This document shows positions 1 through 10,400 of a stretch of DNA of 64,000 nucleotides, piece by piece. Below the pieces are notes generated by a model, which saw only the letters and a program-made list of their open reading frames with translations, was not told the origin of the DNA and did no database searches. The stretch lies in NCBI RefSeq assembly GCF_905220565.1, contig NC_059398.1, positions 2,728,001 to 2,792,000 of the forward strand, given 5' to 3'. The position numbers were made by a program, and so were the translations under genes. This DNA comes from Melitaea cinxia (Eukaryota; Arthropoda; Insecta; Lepidoptera; Nymphalidae). How positions within the stretch are numbered: position 1 is the stretch's first letter; the number at the start of each line of letters is the position of its first letter.

Positions 1-25
1 CTTGTGTGTGTAAAAAGTTACTTAC

Positions 26-442
26 TTTTCTCTTTTCCCAGGATCCTTAAGTATGTTATGAATAGAAACCAAATTCCTGAATTGAACGTCTGCATCAGGT
101 GAATCGTTTTTATCTGGGTGCAACTTTAACGTCAACCTTTTGAAGGCTGATTTAATGTCCGATTGGGAAGCATCCTTTAACAGAAACGATAAAAACTTTC
201 TATATTAAGTTTCAGGTGATTACGAGATTCAAAATATAAATTCAATATTATTTATAATTTCATTATTCAAACTAAGATATGAGACGTTAGTCACTTACTT
301 GTGAAATCCCGAGAAATTCATAAAAATTTTGATTTACTTCTTCAACCACGTCAAATACTTCCAAATCGTCGTCATCCCACGCACGAACGCTTAATATTAA
401 ACTTAACAATAAGAAAAGACAACAACGCATTTTTTCTTTCAT
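26..442 (-). CDS. DNAJC1: DNAJC1/ERdj1-like J-domain protein, 5' part
   Basis: Partial gene, minus strand, two exons visible: 442-299 and 174-26, continuing past the left edge. Exon 1 starts at ATG 442 (a second in-frame ATG lies at 430) and encodes a short basic start, a hydrophobic signal peptide (CCLFLLLSLILSV) and an acidic stretch after the cleavage region (AWDDDDLEVFD). Exon 2 completes a J domain: FYEFLGISQ leads into helix II, with the catalytic HPDK loop (LKLHPDKN) and VQFRNLVSIHNILKD in helix III. Donors (GTAAGT at 298 and at 25) and the acceptor (ag before 174) agree in phase. ER J-proteins of this kind use HPD to stimulate the BiP ATPase; the signal peptide plus the acidic linker before the J domain match DNAJC1 better than cytosolic DnaJ. 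The transmembrane and SANT regions of that family would lie outside the window. Identity by recognition only. Confidence 0.85.
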
Positions 443-1194
443 TTTAGTAAACAATTGTAACCTATAATATAATTAAATTAATTTAATTTGGTCATTTTCC
501 TTGAAAATGTGTACGGTACCAACTGATTTTGACGTCTTGTAAATTACAATGATAAGAATGTCAGTGAACGTAGAATGTCAAAACGTCGCTTATAATCTGA
601 CAAAGTTTGACGTCAAATTAGAGATGTGCTTCCCGGTCTTTGGTCACATACAGGTCTTGCAACGGAGCCCAATTTCAATTTCAGTTTTCACCATTATCAA
701 AAAAAAATTATCTAAAATTGACTAGCATAATTAAGTTTGAGACTTACAATGGCACTTATAGTTACCTGAATTCTTAGCTTAGTATTTTTAAAACGTAAAT
801 ATAATTTACATTTATAATTATACTTTACTTCAATGAATAAACCATGGCTTATAATATAATAATAATAATTAGATAAATAACATTAAACTAAAAAACCTTA
901 AGTGTATATATATACATAATATAATAATTAAAAAATATTTCATATATAATAAGTTTTGAATTGATCATATATCATATTTCAATGCATAACTACATGCTAT
1001 TTAAAAGTTTAAGATGCTTATACACCTTTAAAATATTACCCATCTCGTTCGATCGTACATACATGTTTTCTCTAATAGCAATATAATTATATTTTAACTT
1101 TTTATGATGAAAATAAAAAAAAATCTTATATTTTGCCGAGATGGCCCAATTATGTTCATGTGAATACCTGTAAACTTAAATGCGGATACATGAC
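443..1194. other. DNAJC1 upstream region, no other gene seen
   Basis: AT-rich sequence upstream of the DNAJC1 start. It should contain that gene's promoter. No TATA box, exon or repeat could be assigned with confidence; the part after about 760 is very AT-rich. Confidence 0.4.
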
Positions 1195-1736
1195 ACATCA
1201 CTACATAGTATAAAACAAAGTCGCTTTCTCTGTCCCTATGTCCCTATGTATGCTTAAATCTTTTAAACTACCCCATGGATTTTGATGCGGTATTTTTTAA
1301 TAGATAGAGTGATTAAAGAGAAAGGTTTATATGTATAATAACAACCATTAAATAGTGGAGAAATGCTGTTATTTTTGAGGTTTCTATTTGGATGTCGTAA
1401 ATAATTACAGTTTTTCCGCTTACATTTTAACCAATACAGCATTAATCCTTATCTAATTAAATATCTTAAATACATTGTTGATTTAATATAGATCTATATG
1501 GCTCTTTGCAGCATATGATTTAAATGTATATTTTCGAAGATATTACAGATTTAAAAACTGCGGTACGTAGCGTTTGCAGCGGTTCCGGCCGGCTTTTACT
1601 CTAAAGTTAACGCCTGCGGGCCACGGGCAGTAATGAATTAATCAAAACTACTGGATCGATTTTAATCATTTTTTTCAGTGAATGACATAGGCTATAATTA
1701 TATTTTATACCCGTGCGAAGCCGGAGCGGGTCGCTA
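1195..1736 (+). mobile_element. Non-autonomous Helitron, CTAG end
   Basis: Begins near tcactacatagtataaaac and ends in a GC-rich hairpin (cccgtgcgaagccggagcggg) followed by tcgCTAG then a host T. A hairpin followed by CTRR with insertion between A and T is the Helitron 3' signature. A shorter copy of the same family lies at 6396-6596. No Rep/helicase coding sequence is present. Confidence 0.65.
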
Positions 1737-1747
1737 GTATACATATA

Positions 1748-2085
1748 AAATAAGCTGTGAGGCTACGGCGATAAAGAATAAAGCCACCCCCTCACTTTCT
1801 GTAAGTGTTGTCAGAGGCGACTAAGGGGCAACACAGTTCCACTAACACTTTGGAACTTAAAAAGCCGACCGATGGTGGGATAACCATCCAACTGCTGGCT
1901 TTGAAATACACAGGCCGAAGACGAGCAGCAGCGTCTTTGGTGCGACAAAGCCAGCCCTGCGGTCACCAACCTGCCTGCCTAGCGTAGTGATTATGGGTAA
2001 CACACATAAGTTCACCCCATTTTGGGCGCGAACTTATTGAGGCCTATGTCCAGCAATTGACTGCAATAGGCTGAAGTGATGATGA
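1748..2085 (+). mobile_element. SINE with RTE-type LINE tail, sense copy
   Basis: Contains the segments gaccgatggtgggataacc and ggccgaagacgagcagcagc and a 3' end reading gaggcctatgtccagcaatt then gactgcaataggctgaag and a gatgat tail. The last 60 bases match the 3' end of the RTE LINE at 17410-20227, so this non-autonomous element probably uses that LINE's machinery. Related copies: 11690-12000, 26338-26585, 52890-53012, 58418-58700. Confidence 0.65.
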
Positions 2086-2189
2086 TACATATAAAGTAAT
2101 CAAAAACAAAAGATATATTATTCCTAAATTATTTTTTTTTTTGTAAGAAAACAAACAAATAGAATTAAAAATTGTTTTATGCTATATAT

Positions 2190-2199
2190 AAAATATATG

Positions 2200-2262
<63 letters not shown>
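2190..2262. repeat. (TA)n microsatellite
   Basis: Pure TA dinucleotide run. A second run lies at 2528-2575. Confidence 0.95.
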
Positions 2263-2265
<3 letters not shown>

Positions 2266-2525
2266 GGGTCAGGAGCCGACATTATATAAAAAAACTCAGA
2301 TTAGTTTGCACTAATTTATTAATAAATCAATTGTAAGTATAATCAACTTTTCCAATACTTAATTTATAATAAATACGGCCGTTGGTACAACATGTGCACC
2401 GGGCGACGGTCGACAGGCGAACGCCCCCTCGACTGGCAAACAGCCTTTTATACTATTTCCTAGTTGGCGTGAGCGTTGACTCATGCCCGATCACACATTG
2501 TTTACAAAATATGACGGTGGCGCCG

Positions 2526-2527
<2 letters not shown>

Positions 2528-2575
<48 letters not shown>
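2528..2575. repeat. (TA)n microsatellite
   Basis: Pure TA run. It lies inside a repeat-like stretch (2263-2935) that ends gctgggtcagCTAG, another Helitron-like 3' end, so the microsatellite probably sits within a decayed transposon. Confidence 0.9.
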
Positions 2576-2579
<4 letters not shown>

Positions 2580-2935
2580 ATGTCACGATGTAGGTTAGCG
2601 ATAAACTCTGAAACTATTGAACCAATTGTATCAAATTTTGTAAGCATCTGTAATTTGGTCCAACTTGGGAGGAGTTTTTATCTCAATTATTGATCTCAAT
2701 ATTTGTTATTGATAATTAAATGTTTATTATAAGACTTTAGTGCGTATTTATCAATTAGTTCTCTGAAATCCTAACAGATGGCAATTTGGCATCTGAGTTG
2801 CACAGATATTCAGTAGATGGCGCCGTATTTCTATTTCTGGATTATCGATGGCGCGTTTGATTATAGAATTTACATATATTTTAATAAATTATAATTACTG
2901 ACCAAAAGCAACTCGTGGCTGGGTCAGCTAGTAGT

Positions 2936-3815
2936 AGTATATTTATAGAGAAGAGCTACAATAGCAAAAATACAAATGCAGGGTCTGGTGAGTCTGGTCG
3001 TAAATACTGTTCCAATTAAAAATAAATAAAATATTATTATTATTGAAGTAAAAAACATGACAAATTAAATTAAAAAAAAAATGAAACAACCATCTAACTA
3101 GACCATTTCTCGGCAAAATTTCGTTACAAAAAAAAATAACCTTAACCTATCTCACTTCAAAATTAGACCGATTATAGGCATAATTTCGGTACAAAAAAAA
3201 TTAACCTACCACCTTTGAGGTTAGAATAATGCTTGGCTCCGGCGCTGCGGGCAGTGCAGCCCTTCTGCCCTTGCGTGCTTTTAGGAGCCTCAAGGCGAGA
3301 GTCTTTTTAAAAAAAGGAAAAAAATATATTTTAAAGCACACGTCTAGCGCGGATGGAAGATGGTAATGAGACTGACTATGTCGGATAAGTAACAACACCT
3401 GCTAAAGGATAGAAGTTCTGAATAGGTAGAATAGGAGTGCTGAATTGGGAATAAGGTTAACTGGTCAGGGTTATAACAGTGCGAAAGTGCGTGAATGAAT
3501 ACGTTGAGGAGCGACTGAGGCTGGTCAGCCTCCACTGCGGAACGGAGCGGGCAATGGCTGCCCTCCCTCCGCACCTTCGGCTTCTAAAGAACACTCTAGG
3601 GGTAGGACAGACCAAGACCACGTGGATAGTGGGATGCTCCGATTCGGTTTTGGATATCTCCATAGCCATTGGTTTCCCAATGATGGCGGTGTAACATAGT
3701 GTAGCTCCCGCTCCACTCTCCGCCCTCCACCCCCCAAAACCCTATAATTCGATGGTTCTTAATCTAAAGCATAGCCGAAGGTAGCTAAACCCCTTAACAA
3801 CACCATGCTCAAAAA
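2936..3815. other. Repeat-like sequence, no gene recognised
   Basis: Two GC-richer blocks (about 3200-3310 and 3450-3750) stand out from AT-rich flanks. They have no splice-bounded coding signal and overlapping short ORFs in several frames; I read them as fragments of old non-LTR elements. No product is called. Confidence 0.4.
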
Positions 3816-3819
3816 CCAA

Positions 3820-4140
3820 AAATGGTCCTTTCAGCAAGACTTAGCGCCAGGTGATAAAGTTCGATCCATTCAATCTTGATTAGAAATCAACCTTCCGGAC
3901 TTCATCAGAGCTGAAGACTGGCCGTCATCTAATCCCGATCTTATTCCGCTGGATTATGATTTATGGTGACTTTTAGATAGTATAGCTTGCTCTAAATGCC
4001 ATGATAATTTGGAGTCCCTAAAATAATCCATACGATTGGCAGTGAAGAATTTTCCCATGGAAAGAGTGCGTGCTTCTATTGATAACTGACCTCAAGGTTT
4101 AGAGGACTATATTGCAGCCAATGGAGACCATTTCGAATAA
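3820..4140 (+). pseudogene. Tc1/mariner (maT-like) transposase remnant
   Basis: C-terminal third of a DDE transposase, broken by several in-frame stops. Recognisable pieces: FQQDLAPGDK (second catalytic Asp), INLPDFIRAEDWPSSNPDL followed by PLDYDLW (third catalytic Asp), FPMERVRASIDN, and the terminal IAANGDHFE. Same family as the minus-strand copy at 31960-32880. Non-functional. Confidence 0.8.
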
Positions 4141-6394
4141 ATACTATATATTTTTAATGGTTATATAACTATTAATGTATTAACACACTGTAATAGTAAC
4201 TACCAAACAAATGTGACGTGCAATAGACTATGTATAGTTATGTATTAATAGATAAAAAGATAAATATATAATTTGTAAGCACGCTTATCGGTGTAGATAG
4301 ATTTTCAGATATAGATTTTCAGAGCAGAATTGTAAACAGATCCTAGTAAACAGAAAAAAGAACCGGGGAAATTCATGATTCAAAATGTTTTTTTATTTTT
4401 AGCATCTAGCTAGAATAGGTATTTGTATATACATATATGTATGTATTACGCCGTATCATTGATTTTCATCGAATCCCGGGCCATCGATGTTGTAGGAAAT
4501 AAATGCATTTGAGTTTTTCTACTTTTTCTCTCTTGATAACAAAATAATGGACAAGAAAGAGATAGTAAATCTTTCATATATGATATATAATATCCTGTTG
4601 CGAAGCAAAATCTGAACCTAGATACAATTATGGTCCAAAATTCAATATGAGAAACGGATATTTTCTTTAACTGGTTATTTCTCAAGTTCATTATTGGTAT
4701 CAACAATATGTTATACGACTATGTACCTTATTTGCTTAAATTAAAGATGTTTACGCGTAGCAAGTTCAGTCAAACCTGTAAAATTTACAAACTACTCCCT
4801 ATGCCAACCAACATAACAAGAGCTCCGTCTATTTGCGAAGGCTTTCACGCCCCGTTAGGGATGTCGAGGGTGAGACGGGCGGGGTGGACCCAATAAAGTG
4901 GCCGTTTCACCTATATGTAGAAGAAAATTCAGTTTCACGCGGCCCCTCTAGGGGGCGATACGCGCGGGGATGGCATCTCTCAAATAAATTTTCATTATTC
5001 CGTACGCCGCGCAAGGTGCAGTTGCATCCGGTTTGAGTCTTGCAGATTATGTGAATAGATTATATTCTCCATGCCGTGCCCAACACCTCTCGTACTGATC
5101 ACCATGATTTTCTTTTGCCTCGGTGTTTCTATGCTGGGGGTCATACTAAGCAAGCCGGCTGTGAGTTTTTGTATATCGATGTGCATGTGTTAATGAAATT
5201 AAAATTACTATTGATTGATATGTTTAGTGTGATATCATATTCGATATTCATTAAAGATTTTTTCAGTTACTACGCAATTTAATAGTATAATTTCTGTAAC
5301 TTTAAGTTTAAACTTTAAGGATTCTCATGCACGTAAACTGTTAAATTTTTCTTAGTTAAAGTTAATATAATATATAGTACTAAATTGACCTTTTAAATGA
5401 CTAGCTATAGTCATAATTATTTTAGAAAGAAGTTAGTGATATAATTGATCAAATGTGAAATATTATTTAAGTATAGAAGAGAGTGGGAACGCAAAATGGC
5501 TGTCTCGAAAGACAATTACTAGAATTTTGACAGCTGGATCGATCGGCGGTAAAACATGCGCCCTGCGTTCATAGGAAAATTTCGCGCGAAAGATACGATC
5601 ACTGTTTTTTTCTCACATGTTTTTTACATGTCTCACATTTAGGATTACGTGTTTTCTCATTTTTTTATTGATTATCCCTTAAGCTATAACTTATAATGGC
5701 GAAAATACGATTATATCTTAATGCATTTTTTTATTATGAGAATTTTTTGAGTGATGCCAACTAAATTTTTTTATTTTACTTATAAAATGTAAAAATAAAA
5801 ATCATGGTGTACCGTTTTATTTTTAATTTGAAGCTGTTCTTCTTCTGCCAGGTCTACGACTCAGTGGGATCTTTTCCTGCGTGATCAATTGGACAAGATG
5901 GTATTTTTATTTGTGCATGTCTTTAGCTAACGCCTATGATTTCTTTTGCCGCACATACGCAGTAAAGCACTTATAAAAAAAAAAGATAAATTGTCTATAA
6001 GAAAAAACAAATAAAACAGAATATGTTCTTTAATATTAAAATACCTTTATAAATTATGTCTTCAAATATAAAAATGGATTTCTGCAGTAATTTTTTATGT
6101 AAGTAATACAAATTTTTAAATTAAAGCTTCAAATACTTAGAACTTTATTTTACCTACGATAACATTAAAACAATATATTGAATTTTTTTTTTTTTTGTAT
6201 ATATTCCCGTGTGGACACATTTTCGAAAAAGCACAGTATTTTAATGCATGCAATTGAGAAACATTTATCACCTCTTAATAATCATAATTTTTTCATAAAT
6301 TTTAAAGTTAAATTTATACTTAAACCACGAATTTTTACAACATGTCTAAAATTACAATATTATGGAATCGGTGATTTAAATCTAAAGTCTGGGT
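4141..6394. other. Intergenic, nothing supported
   Basis: AT-rich. Short ORFs are scattered, with no family signature or splice-bounded exon. The missing first exon (signal peptide) of the PPxY membrane-protein gene may lie here or further upstream, but I could not identify it. Confidence 0.4.
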
Positions 6395-6395
6395 A

Positions 6396-6596
6396 ATCAT
6401 TACATAGTATAATACAAAGTCGCTTTCCACTATCTGTGTGCTTAGATCTTTAAAACTACGCAACGGATTTTGATGCAGTTTTTTTAGTAAATAGAGTAAT
6501 TCTAGAGGAAGGTTTATATGTGTATAATACATGCATAATATAGTACAGGAACACTGATAGTTTATGCAACGGTTCGAAGCCGGGATAGGTAGCTAG
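6396..6596 (+). mobile_element. Short Helitron copy, same family as 1195-1736
   Basis: Shares acatagtataatacaaagtc near its start and the gcaacggttcgaagccggga end region, closing in agCTAGT. About 200 bp, internally deleted relative to the copy at 1195. Confidence 0.6.
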
Positions 6597-6929
6597 TTTA
6601 AATATTAAATCGGCATTTTTACGTCTTTGTTAGATTTTAACGGTTATTATTATGCGTAATAAGTACTTAAAAGAAATTATAAGTTCCCATTACGTAAACA
6701 AATACAATGTGAATAAGTTATAAAAAATATGTTTTTTTTAAAGCTTAAACGTAATTCAGAAACATATTAAATTACCTATTCTTGTGATTTTGAGAAATAT
6801 TCTAAGCTATAAGTCAATTAAAGAATTTTAGTTAAAGAAGGGAACCAATAACTGAAGTAAGTAGCGATAGCAGGAAATCCCCCTTTAAAAAAATAAAAAA
6901 ATCATATCATATACGTATATCATAGCTAA

Positions 6930-7080
6930 ATAATACTGTTTTCAAGCAGTGTTGTGTTCCTGTTGGTGAGTAAGGTGACCCAGAGCTTCTGGGGGGAATT
7001 GGGGATAGGGTCGGCAACGCGCCTCCGATGCTTCTGGTGTTGCAGATGTCTATAAGTTATGGTAATCGCTTACATCATCA
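6930..7080 (+). repeat. Dispersed repeat D (SINE-like)
   Basis: Carries the family motif aataatactgttttcaagca, ggtgagtaaggtgacccaga, and the gatgcttctggtgttgcag segment. The same family occurs at 12005-12180, 25285-25395 (partial) and 30495-30745. The complete copy at 30495 ends in an A-rich tail, suggesting retroposition. Confidence 0.6.
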
Positions 7081-7470
7081 TCGTACGCTTGTTTGTTAGT
7101 TAAAAAAAAATCTTTGCTTGATTACACGAGAGATATTAATTAAGGTTTATATTTTAATAATATAGTCTTGTAGATAATATTATCAGGGTGGCTGTAAATA
7201 GTGAATAGTTTTAATTTGTAGCAAAGTATAAGGTACTGGCTAGATGGAATATTGAAAAGAAACCTTAAATAACATTATCATTAAGACGTAAAATAGGATT
7301 TTAACTATATTTCATCACAATTATATCCGTCCGTCAAGGATGCGCTCTAGAAGGTGCAATATGGTAAAAATTCCGTTTTACGTCTTAAAAAAGTTTTTAG
7401 TAAACATTGGAGATTTAAAAACTTTATTGCAGGTAATTCTTTAAAAAAATGTTCTATTTTTAATTGGTAG

Positions 7471-10400
7471 TGCGCGGCCGAAACTCCTTGCTCGGATGGG
7501 CAGCTGTGCCCTCCGCAGTGGGATTGCTGCGACGAAGGTTGTTGCGCGCGCGCAACGGTCACCCCTCGACACGTGCCGAGCGATCCCTTGAAAGAGGTCT
7601 TCGATAACTCCTGGTATTCACAATGGTGAGATTAGAAAGTTTATATAATAATTTTATATACGTACCGTAACGATACCGCTTATTTCAAAATATATTTTAT
7701 AGGGAATGGATATAATTATGTGTTTAATAGAGACACATGAAACATGCGGTAAAAAAGATATATGGTGCTGTACCAGACTCTTATCCATAGACCCAAAAGA
7801 TGGCATTTAAGACTGAATATAATATAAAAACTAAATGAAAACAATAATTGACAGCGCATATATAGAACACATATTATACTATACTGTGTCAACCCTGATT
7901 TACACAAAAACGTGAATGCGTAAAAATTGTAAATTGTATTGTCGAATCTTAAGATGGCTTAGCAAGATTTTTTTTAAATTTTATTTGTTTTATAAACAAA
8001 TCTATATTTTAAAAAAGTATTACTACAAAAAAAAACTGAAAATTAACAATTACAGAAATAATAAAAATCGTAAAGTAGGAAATAACTTGCTCTCGAAGCT
8101 ATTATGAACTATACATACATACATACATATAATCACGCCTCTTTCCCGTAGGGGTAGGCAGAGACCAATTCTTTCCACTTGCTATGATCCTTACAGACTT
8201 GTTTCGCTTCATACATGCTCTTCGGTTGAGGGTACTCTTGAACTGGCTTTTTTTCAAGACGTCCCTTATTTGGTCTCGAAACGTCCGTCTAGGTCTACCC
8301 CTTCCAACCCTTCCATTCACACTCGCCTTATACACATTTTTTGCCAATCGTTCTTCACCCATTCTCTCGACGTGACCAAACTATCTGAGCATACCTTTCT
8401 CAATTTTTGTCACGACATCATTTTTCAGACCACAACGTTTCCTTATCTTACTATTTCTTATCCTGTCACTCAGTTTAACTCCTATCACACTTCATAACGC
8501 TCTCATCTCAACTGCATTTATTTTGCTTTCATGTTTTTTCCTGCCGTACCCAACTTTCACTTCCGTATATGAGTGTCGGAACCACCACCAAGACCTTCCG
8601 ATTACCCATAAAGGAGTGCAAAGCTCCATTTACCCTGTTTCCTGCATTCACTCTTCTTTCAATATCACTCTCACACTTTCTATCTCTTGTAAACTATATA
8701 TTAGATATAGTTGCGCACCACCAATTTTCCTTTATACCAACTTCCAGGCAGGTGCTGTTCCTCCTAGGCACATTGGCGGGGATCGTAATCTGCTGCATAT
8801 GGTGCCTGCTGTACCGGCGCCCAGCTGGGATCTACATGTGCTCCTTCGCTTGCTGCATCCCTCGACACCGCTCCGACCGCGACTCCGCCGGCTCCGTGTA
8901 CCCTCCCCCGCGCTACAGTCGCTGCGGATCCATACACCAGGCGCCTCCACCGTATTCTGAAGTGATATTCTTGTTGTGAACTTATTCAGTTGAGAGTTTT
9001 ATTCTTTTTGCTCCTTTTTTTTCGTATCATCCCAATTTTGATTTTGTGAACATTCTTCTAAGCTATTCGTTATCGCATGTTCGGTGCATGTGTGTACGCT
9101 TCTTATTGATTGTAAGTAATAACGATAAAATTGTTTGATCGAAATGTAACACACTATTTTATGATCATTTTTGACGTAATAACGTCTTATAAATCGATGA
9201 ACACCGCTTGAACTCACGAAAAAGTGTCACGTTCCGCGCGAGCCTGAGCATGCAAGCCAGAGCGCGGAACAAGCGATAGAGAGGCATGATCGGCACAAGC
9301 GTTGACTTGTGACATATGTATCTCTCTTCTTGCGTGACGTCACAGCTATATATCGAAATAATTCAGTGATAATAATTCAATTCAATTAACGAAAGTATGC
9401 AATTTTTCATCAATGTTATCACGTAAACCTATCGTCCGTAAACCGACTTTACAGATAACCAATTTTTTGAAATTCTTTGGTTATATGACATAGATTTTAT
9501 TTTAATGTATATGAAATCCATTCAAGCTTAACGCCAATTAAAATAATAATCATTAGGAAAAGTAGTTTTAAAAGTAATTAGCAATCTGTCCCATTGATGA
9601 GCTAAACATTATACCGTGTATTTATCGGATCGGATTATCGAAATATTATTATTACTTACTTTAATTTTTTTTTTACAATAAAGATATAATAAGGCTTGAA
9701 AAGTCTTATAAATAACAATAACAATATAATTAAAATATAGATTGTTATTCTCTAGATACTCATATGAATATAATATTGGTATGCGTTTATCAAATTTCTT
9801 AATAACGTATTTAATTGCTCTATATTTGTATATAATCTATGATTATCTATTGATTATATTTATTGATGAGATGTCTGTACAGTAAACCATCTGTATACTT
9901 ATGTATATGTATGCTGAATAATATATTAAAAAAAATTATTAACAAATAATTTGTAAAAAAATATTAGTATATCTGCCCAAACAAATTAGCTACGACTTTT
10001 TACTTTCTAGTTTAACGGTTTAGTGCACACATTATATGACTCTTACCCACTATTGCCTAAATTATAGCATATTTCTTGTAATCTTTTCGAATTCATATAT
10101 AGTAAAATTAATATACAAGATTGTTGTTTCTATATTTTACGAGTTTGTTACATTAGCCACTGCCAAATGTAAAGACTATACAAATGTTAATCGTGGTCTG
10201 AATATTTATATTTGTATCGAACTCCCGACGCGGAGTTTGGTCCTACAAGAGGAGGAGAGACTAAAGATCCTTCAATAAAGTCTGTTTACAGAAAACCTAT
10301 AAATTTCCAGGTTACGTCCAAACCCGACCTCTACCCGCTCGTTATTACGTGCGGCGAGGGGGACGGGAAAGCCGGAGGAAGCTATCTTATGGTTCACTAC

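Noticed and set aside
2382..2693. 103-aa reading frame containing IY repeats
   Set aside because: Produced by a TA microsatellite; no other coding signal.
3457..3737. Several overlapping short frames on both strands
   Set aside because: They arise from one GC-richer repeat-like block; no splice context or family signature.
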